Shown: positions 37,554 to 46,338 of the stretch, one piece after another
Layout: every line of letters starts with the position of its first letter
Position numbering within the stretch: the first letter of the stretch is position 1
NCBI GenBank assembly: GCA_963741615.1
Contig: CAVUIU010000019.1
Span: 310,001-374,000, forward strand
Origin: UBA9676 sp963741615
GTDB lineage: Bacteria; Actinomycetota; Actinomycetes; Streptosporangiales; Streptosporangiaceae
Length of the DNA: 64,000 nucleotides
Direction: 5' to 3'
Translations under genes and position numbers: made by a program
The notes under the pieces: generated by a model
Database searches by the model: none
Told to the model about the DNA's origin: nothing
Seen by the model: the letters and a program-made list of their open reading frames with translations, nothing else

Positions 37554-37667
37554 GAATGGCTTACGGCCAGCGCACCCCGGCGGTTACCATGCGAATATGT
37601 TTTCGATGATGCGAGCCTGCGGCGCAGGCCGCCGCTGGGGGCTGCCAGCGCACGAGAAGGCCGGACG

Positions 37668-38528
37668 GTGAGCTCTGCTGGGCGCGCCGTGGGTGTGGCT
37701 GCCGCCATCATCCTCGTCTGGCTCGCGGCCGCGTGCGGCGGTGCCCAGCCACACCCGTCGGCACCGCACACGCGGGATGCTCCCCCGCCCACCGGCCAGC
37801 GCGGCACGCCCACTGCCGGGGCTTTGAGCACCGCGTCGCCTGCGGCCTCACCGGGCCAGCCAGGACCGCCGCTGGCAGGGGTGACCGTCGGCATCGACCC
37901 GGGCCACAACGGACTCAACGGCACCGACCCGTCCTACCTCAACCGCCTGATCTGGAATGGCCGCGAGATGGAGACGTGCGACACCACCGGCACGCAGACC
38001 GACGCTGGCTACACCGAGGCGCTGTTCAACTTCCGTGTCGCCATGTTCCTGCGCGCCGACCTGCTGCGTGACGGCGCGCGGGTGGTGATGACCCGGTCGA
38101 CCAACCAGGGCGTCGGCCCGTGTGTCAACCGCCGGGCACAGATCATCAACCGCGGCCATGCCAGCGTGGCGATCGACATCCACGCCGACGGAGGGCCCGC
38201 GTCGGGGCGGGGCTTCGCGGTCCTGGAGCCGGTCGCCGACGGTCCCAACGGCCGGGTGATCGCCGCCTCGGAGCGGTTCGGGCGCGACGTCCGCTCGGCA
38301 CTGCTGTCGGATACCGCGATGCCGGTCAGCACCTACGACGGGGTGAACGGCATCGTGTTCCGGGATGATCTCGCCGGCCTCAACCTGACGCGCGTCCCCA
38401 AGGTCCTGATCGAATGCGGCAACATGCGGAACGCCACCGACGCCGCGCTGCTGACGTCCGGCCGCTTCCAGCGGCAGCTGGCGCGGGCGTTCGAGGCGGC
38501 GATCGTCCGCTTCCTCAGCAAGGGATAG
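37668..38528 (+). CDS. N-acetylmuramoyl-L-alanine amidase, predicted lipoprotein
   Basis: 286 residues of the Amidase_3 family, cutting the bond between MurNAc and the stem peptide of the cell wall. A short signal sequence ends in the lipobox LAAAC (cysteine near residue 23), then a proline-rich linker, then the zinc domain: histidine in VGIDPGHNG, glutamate in GYTEALFNF, histidine in AIDIHADGG and the catalytic glutamate in VLIECGNMRN. GTG 37668 follows GAGAAGG. It should act outside the membrane in wall turnover or cell separation. Confidence 0.92.
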   Translation: MSSAGRAVGVAAAIILVWLAAACGGAQPHPSAPHTRDAPPPTGQRGTPTAGALSTASPAASPGQPGPPLAGVTVGIDPGHNGLNGTDPSYLNRLIWNGREMETCDTTGTQTDAGYTEALFNFRVAMFLRADLLRDGARVVMTRSTNQGVGPCVNRRAQIINRGHASVAIDIHADGGPASGRGFAVLEPVADGPNGRVIAASERFGRDVRSALLSDTAMPVSTYDGVNGIVFRDDLAGLNLTRVPKVLIECGNMRNATDAALLTSGRFQRQLARAFEAAIVRFLSKG

Positions 38529-38546
38529 CCGCGGGCCCGTTTGCTG

Positions 38547-39032
38547 CTAGGGTCCGGCCCGGGCGATGGCCGCGACCACCGCGCTGGTGGCCCGGACCAG
38601 GTCGGCGGGCGCAAGCTCGATCTCCAGCCCCCGGCGCCCGCCGCTGCAGAAGATGGTCGCGAATCCCAGCGCGGAGGAGTTGACCACCACCGGCAGGCGC
38701 TTGCGCTGGCCCAGCGGGGAGATGCCGCCGGCCACGTAGCCGGTTGCCCGCTCGGCCGCGTCCAGGCCGGCCATGACCGCCTTCCTGCCGCCGGCCGCGG
38801 CGGCGAGGGCCTTGAGGTCGAGGTGCCCGGCCACCGGGACCACGCCGACCGTCAGCGCGCCGTCAACCTCGGCGACAAGCGTCTTGAAGACCCGTTCCGG
38901 CGCGACACCCAGCGCCTCGCTGGCCTCCTGGCCGTAGCCGCCGTGCCCCGGGTCATGGTCGTAAACGTGCAGGGAATGCTTCACGCCCAGCTTGGCCAGC
39001 AGCGCGGTCGCCGGCGTTCCCCTTCCTGCCAT
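38547..39032 (-). CDS. ybaK: Cys-tRNA(Pro)/Cys-tRNA deacylase YbaK family
   Basis: 161 residues. Removes cysteine wrongly attached to tRNA-Pro. Conserved stretches: YGQEASEALGVAPERVFKTLVAEVDG, VPVAGHLDLKALAAAAGGRKAVMA, ATGYVAGGISPLGQRKRLPVVV and SSALGFATIFCSGGRRGLEIEL. ATG 39032 chosen because the family starts about there; the frame extends to 39092 without support. It follows the monooxygenase-like gene by 64 bases on the same strand. A second YbaK-fold gene lies at 62840. Confidence 0.93.
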   Translation of the reverse strand: MAGRGTPATALLAKLGVKHSLHVYDHDPGHGGYGQEASEALGVAPERVFKTLVAEVDGALTVGVVPVAGHLDLKALAAAAGGRKAVMAGLDAAERATGYVAGGISPLGQRKRLPVVVNSSALGFATIFCSGGRRGLEIELAPADLVRATSAVVAAIARAGP

Positions 39033-39096
39033 GCCTGTAGATGGTAATGAGGCGGCCGACGTCGCCGGGCCAGGCCGGCCAGGCCGGGCCACGGGC

Positions 39097-39429
39097 TCAG
39101 CCCGATTTGTGCACGGCCATCTCGCCCAGCTCGGACCAGTCGTCCTGGGGAATGGTCACGCTGACGATCCGGGGCGTCTCGACGAGATGGGGCGGCAGCG
39201 TTCGCTGCGCGTCCTTGAAGTGCTGCGACTGGACGTGCAGCGCCCCGGCATCGCCGTCACGGAAGGCCTCGACCAGGACATACTCCGTGGGGTCGTCGAC
39301 GCTCCGGGACCAGTCGAACCACATGCAGCCCGGCTCGGCGCGGCACGCCTGGGTGAACTCCCCGACGATCTCGGGCCAGCGGTCGGCATATTCCGGCAGG
39401 ATCCGGAACTTGGCGGTGATGAAGATCAT
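39097..39429 (-). CDS. Antibiotic biosynthesis monooxygenase (ABM) domain protein
   Basis: 110-residue ferredoxin-like dimeric protein (MIFITAKFRILPEYADRWPEIVGEFTQACRAEPGCMWFDWSRSVDDPTEYVLVEAFRDGDAGALHVQSQHF), the pattern of putative quinol monooxygenases such as YgiN. The usual histidine near HVQSQHF is present. ATG 39429 follows GGGGAG; the long upstream frame is the 10-bp repeat and is not coding. Substrate unknown. Confidence 0.9.
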   Translation of the reverse strand: MIFITAKFRILPEYADRWPEIVGEFTQACRAEPGCMWFDWSRSVDDPTEYVLVEAFRDGDAGALHVQSQHFKDAQRTLPPHLVETPRIVSVTIPQDDWSELGEMAVHKSG

Positions 39430-39488
39430 CGGGGCTCCCCTTCGGCAGGCACGCAAAGGTCCATGATCCCTCACGAAACCCCCGCGCG

Positions 39489-39537
39489 CCCAGCCCAGCC
39501 CGGCCCAGCCCGGCCCAGCCCGGCCCAGCCCGGCCCG
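39489..39537. repeat. 10-bp tandem repeat between divergent genes
   Basis: CGGCCCAGCC repeated about four times from 39496 to 39536, with partial copies either side. It sits in the 126-base promoter region between the ABM gene (minus strand) and the deacetylase gene (plus strand). A period of about one helical turn puts every copy on the same face of the DNA. Confidence 0.85.
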
Positions 39538-39555
39538 TCGGGTAACGTCGGCGCC

Positions 39556-40350
39556 ATGGCCACGATGGTTTCTTTCCACGCACATCCCGACGATGAGTGC
39601 ATCGCCTGCGGCGGGGTGATCCGCAAGGCGGCCGAGGAGGGTCACCGGGTCGTGCTCGTGGTGGCCACCCGCGGTGAGCACGGCGAGGTGCCGGATGGCT
39701 TCCTCTCCGACGGCGAGGAACTGTGGCAGCGCCGGGTTGCGGAGACCCGCGCGTCAGCGGAGATCCTGGGCGCGCAGCGGGTGGAATTCCTCGGGTACAC
39801 CGACTCGGGGATGATGGATACGCAGGCCAACAGCGCACCGGGCTCGTTCTGGTCCGCCCCGGTGGACGGAGCCGCCAAGAAGCTGGCCGCGATAATGGAA
39901 GAGGAACGCGCGGACGTCCTGACCTGCTACGACGACGTCGGCGGCTACGGTCACCCCGACCATATCCAGGTTCACCGGGTCGGCATGCGCGCCGCCGAGC
40001 TGGCCGGCACCCGCCGCGTCTACCAGAACACGATGAACCGTGACCACATGGAGCGCGGCATGGCCGCGTTCGCCGAGCAGGCCGCGGCGGCCGGGCTCGA
40101 ACTGCCGGACTTCGACGACGCCGAGGACTGGGGCAAGCCGGAGTCGGTGATCACCGCCGCCGTCGATGTCACCCCCTACCTGGACCGCAAGCGCCGCGCG
40201 ATGCGGGCGCACGCCAGCCAGATCAGCGAGGCGTCGTTCTTCCTGGCCATGCCGGACGAGGCGTTCCGGTACGCGTTCGGCACCGAATGGTTCATCCGTG
40301 ACGGCCAGGGCCCTGGCATCACCGAGACCGATCTGCTCGCCGGCCTCTGA
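39556..40350 (+). CDS. PIG-L/LmbE family zinc deacetylase
   Basis: 264 residues. Zinc ligands are seen in FHAHPDDECIACGG and GGYGHPDHIQVHR. The family includes MshB and Mca of mycothiol metabolism, which act on GlcNAc-inositol or mycothiol S-conjugates. The overall pattern (MVSFHAHPDDE, TRGEHGEVPDG, CYDDVGGYGHPDH, a C-terminal FGTEWFIR) is of that group but I cannot decide between them. ATG 39556 chosen as the first start of the conserved domain. It converges with the aldo/keto reductase gene. Confidence 0.88.
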   Translation: MATMVSFHAHPDDECIACGGVIRKAAEEGHRVVLVVATRGEHGEVPDGFLSDGEELWQRRVAETRASAEILGAQRVEFLGYTDSGMMDTQANSAPGSFWSAPVDGAAKKLAAIMEEERADVLTCYDDVGGYGHPDHIQVHRVGMRAAELAGTRRVYQNTMNRDHMERGMAAFAEQAAAAGLELPDFDDAEDWGKPESVITAAVDVTPYLDRKRRAMRAHASQISEASFFLAMPDEAFRYAFGTEWFIRDGQGPGITETDLLAGL

Positions 40351-40364
40351 CGTCCACCGCCCGG

Positions 40365-41357
40365 TCAGCCACCGGCGGGACGGCCGGGGGGCCGGAACCG
40401 GGCCCGGGCCAGGTGCGGGAGTGCCGCCGGCCCGGTGATGGGACTGAACCGGTCCGACGCGTCCCGCAGGGCCTGGTACTCATCGTCACCGAGCTGGATC
40501 TCGGCGGCCGCGACGTTGCTTTCCAGCTGCCCGACGGTGGACGCGCCCGGGATCGCCACCACGGCAGGGTGGTGAATGACCCAGGCGAGCGCGATCTGCG
40601 CCGGGGTGGCGGAGTGGGCGTCGGCCACCTCGCGCAGCGCCGCGATCAGCTCCCCCGCCCGGTCGAGGTTGTCCGGGAGGAAGAGCTGGCTGGACGCCCG
40701 GACCCGGTTCGCCGGCCGGTTGTCCCGGTCATACCTGCCCGACAGCAGCCCCTGTGCCAGCGGGCTGTAGGCGATCACCATACGACCATGCGACTCGGCG
40801 TACGGCAGCAGGTCGCGCTCGGGTGAGCGGTCGACGAGGCTGTAGCGGACCTGGTTGCTCAGCACCCGGCTGCCCAGCGCGTCCTCGGCGGCGCGCCAGC
40901 GCTTCAGGGAGTAGTTGCTGACACCAACCTCCTCGACCAGCCCCACCCGCTGCAGCGCGGTCATGCCGCGCATGATGGTGCCATCCCGGACCACCGGGTT
41001 CGACTGGTGCACCTGGTAGAGATCGAGCTGGCGGACCCCGAGCCGGTTGGCGCTGGCCACCGCCCGCTGCTCGACCACGGGGGCGACCGGCAGGACCGGG
41101 AGGATCTTCGTCGCCAGGAACACCGACTCACGGTCGTCACCGAGTGCGCGGCCCAGGATCCGCTCGCTGCGCCCGAAACCATAGATCTCGGCGGTGTCGA
41201 AGAGGGTGACTCCCAGCTCCAGCGCCCGGCGGACGATCGAGCGCGCCACCTGGTCGGCGTACTGCGGGCCATACCCCCACTCCCGGGACCCGAACTGCCA
41301 GGTGCCCAGCCCGATCCTCGAAATCCTCCTGGTGGTGCCGGTGTCCAAGTAACGCAT
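40365..41357 (-). CDS. Aldo/keto reductase
   Basis: 330 residues, NADPH-dependent TIM barrel. Catalytic tetrad positions: aspartate and tyrosine in TLFDTAEIYGFG, lysine in FLATKILPV, histidine in YQVHQSNP. The cofactor-phosphate loop is seen as AIPGASTVGQLESNV. ATG 41357 follows GAGGCGGAG; the longer frame upstream is non-coding. Substrate unknown. It is divergent from the HAD gene at 41464. Confidence 0.92.
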   Translation of the reverse strand: MRYLDTGTTRRISRIGLGTWQFGSREWGYGPQYADQVARSIVRRALELGVTLFDTAEIYGFGRSERILGRALGDDRESVFLATKILPVLPVAPVVEQRAVASANRLGVRQLDLYQVHQSNPVVRDGTIMRGMTALQRVGLVEEVGVSNYSLKRWRAAEDALGSRVLSNQVRYSLVDRSPERDLLPYAESHGRMVIAYSPLAQGLLSGRYDRDNRPANRVRASSQLFLPDNLDRAGELIAALREVADAHSATPAQIALAWVIHHPAVVAIPGASTVGQLESNVAAAEIQLGDDEYQALRDASDRFSPITGPAALPHLARARFRPPGRPAGG

Positions 41358-41463
41358 CACTCCGCCTCTCCGTGGCCTGCCGCTTCCCATATGCCCCAAC
41401 CCAGCCATATGCCTACCACCTCGCCGGGCAGCGGCATCGCCGTAGGGGTGCCATCCTGGCGGG

Positions 41464-42078
41464 ATGGTGGTGCGGGCCGTTGCGTTCGACATCGGCGGCG
41501 TGCTCGAGCGGGTCACGCCGCCCGATCAGTGGCTGGGCAGATGGCGGGAGCGGCTGGGGATGAGCGCGGCCGGATTCGAGGCCGCGCTGGGCCCTATCGA
41601 CCCCCGCAACGAGATCGTCACCGGCGGCATCCCGGAGGCGGAGTACCGCCGCCGTTATGCATCCGCACTCGGGCTGCCGGACGCGCTGGAGCGGGAGTTC
41701 ATCGCCGACATGTGGGACTGGTACTGCGGCGAGCTGGACGAGGAACTCACCAGCTACGCCGCGAGCCTGCGGCCCGGATACGCAACGGCGCTGCTGAGCA
41801 ACTCCGCGGACGGCGCGCGGCGCGAGGAGCAGGCCCGGTACTCGTTCGCGGAACTGTTCGACGTCATCGTCTACTCGCATGAAGTCGGCCTCGCCAAACC
41901 CGACCCGCGTATCTACCGGCTGCTCTGCGCCCAGCTGGCCGTGGCGCCAGCGGAACTGGTGTTTGTGGACGACCTGCAGGAGAATGTCGATGCCGCCGTT
42001 GAACTGGGGATCCGGGGCGTCCTCCACCGCAGCACCCCGGAGTCGATCAGCGTGATCCGCTCGCTGATCACCGGCTGA
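41464..42078 (+). CDS. HAD-superfamily hydrolase (second)
   Basis: 204 residues. Motifs: AFDIGGVLE with glycine in the place of the second aspartate, LLSNS, GLAKPDPRIY, and VFVDDLQENVDAA. The arrangement resembles the YihX/epoxide-hydrolase N-domain branch of HAD enzymes. Not closely similar to the HAD protein at 36870, so not a recent duplicate. ATG 41464 without a strong ribosome site. It converges on the F420-type reductase gene. Confidence 0.88.
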   Translation: MVVRAVAFDIGGVLERVTPPDQWLGRWRERLGMSAAGFEAALGPIDPRNEIVTGGIPEAEYRRRYASALGLPDALEREFIADMWDWYCGELDEELTSYAASLRPGYATALLSNSADGARREEQARYSFAELFDVIVYSHEVGLAKPDPRIYRLLCAQLAVAPAELVFVDDLQENVDAAVELGIRGVLHRSTPESISVIRSLITG

Positions 42079-42122
42079 TCACCGACCGCTGATGGCCGGC
42101 GGGCACCGGACCCGGCGGCGGA

Positions 42123-42569
42123 TCAGCTCCCGTCCGCGGGCTCGAGGACGAACACCGGGATCTGGCGGTCGGTCTTCTGCTGGTACTCGGCGTAGGGCGG
42201 GTAGGCGGCGACCGCGCGTTCCCACCACTGGGCCCGCTCGTCCCCGGTGGCCTCCCGGGCGACCATGTCCCACGTGCGGGGGCCGTCCTGGAGGACGACG
42301 GACGGGTCCGAGCGGAGGTTGTAGTACCAGAGCGGGTGGGTGGGCGCCCCGCCCTGCGACGCGATCGCGGCATACCTGCCGTCGTGCTCGACCCGCATCA
42401 CCGGTGTCTTGCGCAGCTTGCCGCTGCGCGCCCCGCGGTTGGTGATGATGACCACGGGGAGCCCGGTGTCCCGCAGCGTGGTGCCCTGCGTCCCTCCTGA
42501 GCCCTCATACAGTTCGACTTGGTCACGGACCCAGGCCCGCGTGCTCGGCTCGTATTCATCCTCGGACAT
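42123..42569 (-). CDS. F420-dependent nitroreductase/quinone reductase-like protein (DDN family)
   Basis: 148 residues of the split-barrel deazaflavin family (formerly DUF385). Typical stretches: WVRDQVELYEGSGGTQGTTLRDTGLPVVIITNRGARSGKLRKTPVMRVEHDGRYAAIASQGG and HPLWYYNLRSDPSVVLQDG, with the basic and glycine residues that bind F420. ATG 42569 has no ribosome site and could be leaderless. Divergent from the polymerase gene across a 22-bp tandem repeat. Confidence 0.9.
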   Translation of the reverse strand: MSEDEYEPSTRAWVRDQVELYEGSGGTQGTTLRDTGLPVVIITNRGARSGKLRKTPVMRVEHDGRYAAIASQGGAPTHPLWYYNLRSDPSVVLQDGPRTWDMVAREATGDERAQWWERAVAAYPPYAEYQQKTDRQIPVFVLEPADGS

Positions 42570-42628
42570 GCACCCAGTCAACACCCCGGCGAGGCGATCC
42601 GCCACGCCGGGCAGCCCGGGACGCGCCC

Positions 42629-42712
42629 GGCACCCCGCGGGCGCACGCACGGCACCCCGCGGGCGCACGCACGGCACCCCGCGGGCGCACGCACGGCACC
42701 CCGCGGGCGAGA
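42629..42712. repeat. 22-bp tandem repeat, about four copies, upstream of dinB
   Basis: CACCCCGCGGGCG begins copies at 42631, 42653, 42675 and 42697, an exact 22-base period (two helical turns), the last copy incomplete. It occupies most of the 150 bases between the F420-type reductase and polymerase genes and ends about 10 bases before the polymerase start. Copies are nearly identical, so the expansion is recent or kept uniform. Confidence 0.9.
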
Positions 42713-42719
42713 CTGAAGC

Positions 42720-43742
42720 GTGACCCGCTGGGTGCTGCACGTGGACCTCGACCAGTTCATCGCGGCCGTCGAGGTACTCCGCCGGCCGGAGTTGCGCGGG
42801 CGGCCCGTGGTGGTAGGAGGCGACGGTGATCCGGCCAAACGCGGCGTGGTCAGCACGGCGTCGTACGAGGCACGTGCGTTCGGGGTCCGCTCGGGCCTTC
42901 CGCTGCGCACCGCCTACCGGCTCTGCCCCGGCGCGGTGTTCCTGCCGGTGGACCGGGAAGCGTACGAAGCCGCATCGGCGGTGGTGATGGCGACGCTGGC
43001 CGGGTTCGACGCGGTGGTGGAGGTGTTCGGCTGGGACGAGGCGTTCCTCGCCGCCGACACCGACGACCCGGAGGCGCTCGCCCACCAGATCCAGGACCGC
43101 GTCCGCGCGGCCACGAGCCTGCAATGCACGGTGGGCATCGGCGAGAACAAGCTACAGGCCAAGCTGGCGGCCGGGTTCGGCAAGCCGGCCGGGATCTTCC
43201 GGCTCACCCACGAATCCTGGTACCCGGTGCTCGGCGATCGCGCCACCGATGCGCTGTGGGGTATCGGATCCAAGACGGCCAGGCGGCTCGCCGCACTCGG
43301 CATCAGCACCGTCGCTGAACTCGCCGCCACCCACCCGCGCGACCTGGCGGCCCAGCTCGGCCCGGTGACCGGGCCATGGCTGGTCCAGACGGCCCGCGGG
43401 CTTGATCCCTCACCGGTGACGAGCGCGCCTTACCTGCCGCGTTCGCGTGGCCGGGAGATCACCTTCCAGCAGGACATCACCGACTGGGAACAGGTGCGGC
43501 ACGAGATCGGGCGCCTCGCGCATCAGGTGGCCGCCGACGTCGCCAGCGAGCAGCGGCCCGCCGTCCGGATCGTGGTCAAGGTCCGGTACGCGCCGTTCTT
43601 CACCCACACCCACGGCCGCACCCTCCCGGCGGCCACCTCGGACCCGGCGGCGATCGAGCAAGCGGCACTCGCTGCGCTTGACCAGTTCACGCAGGGGCGC
43701 CCGGTCAGGCTGCTGGGCGTCCGCGCCGAGCTGACCCGCTGA
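42720..43742 (+). CDS. dinB: Y-family DNA polymerase (DNA polymerase IV)
   Basis: 340-residue translesion polymerase. Catalytic acidic residues in HVDLDQF and in VFGWDEAFLA (the usual SIDEAYLD), the fingers motif STASYEARAFGVRSGLPL, helix-hairpin-helix WGIGSKTARRLAALGI, and the little-finger domain (GREITFQQDITDWEQV to LLGVRAELT). It ends directly after the little finger, so a C-terminal sliding-clamp motif is not evident, as in the DinB2 type of mycobacteria. GTG 42720; no SOS box seen upstream, only the tandem repeat. Confidence 0.92.
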   Translation: MTRWVLHVDLDQFIAAVEVLRRPELRGRPVVVGGDGDPAKRGVVSTASYEARAFGVRSGLPLRTAYRLCPGAVFLPVDREAYEAASAVVMATLAGFDAVVEVFGWDEAFLAADTDDPEALAHQIQDRVRAATSLQCTVGIGENKLQAKLAAGFGKPAGIFRLTHESWYPVLGDRATDALWGIGSKTARRLAALGISTVAELAATHPRDLAAQLGPVTGPWLVQTARGLDPSPVTSAPYLPRSRGREITFQQDITDWEQVRHEIGRLAHQVAADVASEQRPAVRIVVKVRYAPFFTHTHGRTLPAATSDPAAIEQAALAALDQFTQGRPVRLLGVRAELTR

Positions 43743-43770
43743 CCTCCGGGCGCCGGTGCCCGGTTCGTGG

Positions 43771-46338
43771 TCAGAGCCGGGGGTCGACCGGTTCGCTCTC
43801 CAGGGCGAGCACACCGAACACGCAGTCGTGCACACGGAACGCGGGCTCGCGGCGCACGAACCGCTCCAGTGCCTCCACCCCGAGCGCGAATTCGCTGACG
43901 GCCAGCGAGCGCTTGCGCCCGAGACTGCGCTCCCGCAGCCGGTCGAGGTTGCCCGGCAGGCGGTATTCGGGACCGTAGATGATCCGCAGGTACTCCGGGC
44001 CCCGGCACTTGATCCCCGGCTGGGTGACACCGCGCCGCCCGCGGGTGATGGGGGCAGCGGGCTTGACCACCATGCCCTCCCCGCCGGCCCCGGTGATCTC
44101 CTCCCACCAGGCGGTCACGGCCGCCTCGGCGCCGGCGTCAGCGGTGTCCACCACGAGGTGGCGCGTCGCGGTGATGAGGGGGTCCGCACGCGCAAGTCGT
44201 TGCGCAGTTTGCATGTGCCAGGCATGATCCCGGCCGAAACAGGTGCCAGCCGAGCCGGCCAGCACCTGGAAGGGAGCCAGGGCGACATCGTCCAGGGACG
44301 ACACCGGCCAGATGTAGGGCTGGTACGCGCCGACGAAGGCTTCCGCCGCCGCCAGCCGCCGCCGGGTGCGCTCCCGCAGGCCCGCCACCTCCACCCCGGC
44401 GGCCAGCGCCTGGTCGAGTACCGAGCCGGCCGCGGCGAGGCTGGCCACGGCGGCGGCGCCCACGGCGGCGTAGTGGTCGCGCACCAGCTCCTCCGCCTTC
44501 AGCGACCAGGGCATGATCTCGCAGTCCAGCGCGGCCCAGTCGCCGAGCTCGTCCCACAGCCCCGCGGCCGCCAGCGCCAGGTTCACCCGCCGCAGCAGCG
44601 CCTGCTCCATCTCCGCGTCGGCGAAGAACCGGCGGCCGGTGCGGGTGTAGACGATGCCGGCCCGCGGCGTGCCGAACCAGTCCCGTGCCGCGTCCGGTGT
44701 GCGGCAGGCGATGACGACCGCGCGCGAGCCCATGTGCTTCTCCTCGCACACCACCGCGGCGACGCCATCACGGCGGTAGGCGGCCAGCGCGTCAGCCGGG
44801 TGCTCCAGCAGCCCGGGCCGCTCGCTGGCGGGCACCGGGGCCATGGTCGGCGGCAGATAGACCAGCCAGCCCGGGTCGACGGCGAACCGGCTCATCACCT
44901 CCAGCCCGGCAGCCGCACCGGCCTCGGGGATGGGGATCCGCCCCCGCAGCTCCGTCTGCACCGCCCGCCTGCCGAGCACGTCCGCCACGTCGGGCAGCCC
45001 GTCCGCCGGACCGGGACCCGGTGCCCCGGGACCCGGTGCGTCCGGGCTCGGCGCCGCGGCGGCGTCCGGCTCGGCCGCCAGCGGGCGCACCGGTTCGTAA
45101 TACAGCCTGCGGGCGGGGACGGAGACCAGCTCCCGCTCCGGGTAGCGCAGCGCCGTGAGCCGCCCGCCGAACACGCAGCCGGTGTCGATGCAGACCGTGT
45201 TGTTCACCCAGCTGGGCTCGGGCACCGGGGTATGGCCGTAGACCACCATCGCGCCGCCCCGGTAATCGCGCGCCCATGGGTAGCGGACCGGCAGCCCGAA
45301 CTCGTCGGTCTCCCCGGTGGTGTCGCCGTACAGGGCAAAGGCCCGCACCGCCGCCGACGCGCGGCCATGCATCTGGGCGGGAAGCCCCGCGTGCGCGACC
45401 ACCAGCCGCCCGCCGTCGAGCAGGTAATGGCTGATCAGCCCGTCGAGGAAGGCGATCACCCGGGTGCGGAAATCCTCGGGCTCGGCCCGCAGTTGCGCCA
45501 GGGACTCGGCCAGGCCATGGCTGACCCGGACGTCACGGCCGCGCAGGGCCGCCAGCAGCTTGCTCTCGTGGTTGCCGGGCACGCACAGGGCGGTGCCGGC
45601 CGCCGTCATCGCCATCACGGTGCGCAGCACCGCGGGGGTGCCGGGGCCGCGGTCGACCAGGTCGCCGAGGAACACCGCGGTCCGCCCGGCCGGGTGCCGG
45701 GGCACCCCGTCCGCACCGGGCAGGTAGCCGAGCTTGCCGAGCAGGTCCGCCAGTTCCTCGTGACAGCCGTGCACGTCGCCGATGATGTCGAACGGCCCGT
45801 GGTCGCCGGAGCGGTCGCTCCAGGCGGGCTCGCGCACGATCTGCGCCGCCGCCACGTCCGCTGTCCCGCGCAGCACGAACACTCGCCGGAACCCTTCCCG
45901 TTCCAGCCGCCTGAGCGAGCGCGAGAGCGACGACTGCTGCCGCCTGACCGCCCGCGCCCCGATATCGCGGTCGGCGCGCGCCGCGTTCCGCTGCGCGCAG
46001 ACCTTCTCCGGGATGTCGAGCACGATGGCGACCGGCAGCACGTGATGCTCACGGGCCAGGTCGACCAGTGGCCGGCGGGCGTCCGGCTCCACGTTGGTGG
46101 CGTCAACAACGGTCAGCCGCCCCAGCGAGAGCCGTTTGGCGGCCACGACGTGCAGCGCCTCGAACGCCTCGGCGGTGACCGACTGGTCGTTCTCGTCGTC
46201 GCCGACCAGCCCACGGAAGGCATCGGAGGACAGCACCTCGGTGGGCCGGAAGTGCCGCGCCGCGAAGGTGGACTTGCCGGACCCGGTCACGCCCACGAGC
46301 ACGACCAGCGAAAGCTCCGGGATCCTGATCGTGCTCAC
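43771..46338 (-). CDS. pnkp: Polynucleotide kinase-phosphatase-ligase (bacterial Pnkp)
   Basis: 855-residue RNA-repair enzyme. Domain 1, 5'-kinase: P-loop GVTGSGKST at 16-24. Domain 2, metallophosphatase for 2',3'-cyclic and 3' phosphates: DIIGDVHGCHEEL (184-196), GDLVDRG, PGNHESK, HAGL and YGHT. Domain 3, ligase/adenylyltransferase: K534 in EEKHMGSR, with the later motifs LDCEIMPW and EGMVVKP. Length matches known Pnkp. GTG 46338 overlaps the hen1 stop as GTGA, so the two are translationally coupled. Pnkp ligates efficiently only with Hen1, which marks the repaired end. Confidence 0.96.
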   Translation of the reverse strand: MSTIRIPELSLVVLVGVTGSGKSTFAARHFRPTEVLSSDAFRGLVGDDENDQSVTAEAFEALHVVAAKRLSLGRLTVVDATNVEPDARRPLVDLAREHHVLPVAIVLDIPEKVCAQRNAARADRDIGARAVRRQQSSLSRSLRRLEREGFRRVFVLRGTADVAAAQIVREPAWSDRSGDHGPFDIIGDVHGCHEELADLLGKLGYLPGADGVPRHPAGRTAVFLGDLVDRGPGTPAVLRTVMAMTAAGTALCVPGNHESKLLAALRGRDVRVSHGLAESLAQLRAEPEDFRTRVIAFLDGLISHYLLDGGRLVVAHAGLPAQMHGRASAAVRAFALYGDTTGETDEFGLPVRYPWARDYRGGAMVVYGHTPVPEPSWVNNTVCIDTGCVFGGRLTALRYPERELVSVPARRLYYEPVRPLAAEPDAAAAPSPDAPGPGAPGPGPADGLPDVADVLGRRAVQTELRGRIPIPEAGAAAGLEVMSRFAVDPGWLVYLPPTMAPVPASERPGLLEHPADALAAYRRDGVAAVVCEEKHMGSRAVVIACRTPDAARDWFGTPRAGIVYTRTGRRFFADAEMEQALLRRVNLALAAAGLWDELGDWAALDCEIMPWSLKAEELVRDHYAAVGAAAVASLAAAGSVLDQALAAGVEVAGLRERTRRRLAAAEAFVGAYQPYIWPVSSLDDVALAPFQVLAGSAGTCFGRDHAWHMQTAQRLARADPLITATRHLVVDTADAGAEAAVTAWWEEITGAGGEGMVVKPAAPITRGRRGVTQPGIKCRGPEYLRIIYGPEYRLPGNLDRLRERSLGRKRSLAVSEFALGVEALERFVRREPAFRVHDCVFGVLALESEPVDPRL

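Noticed and set aside
42629..42712. CRISPR array
   Set aside because: The units are directly contiguous 22-bp copies with no spacers, so it is a simple tandem repeat.
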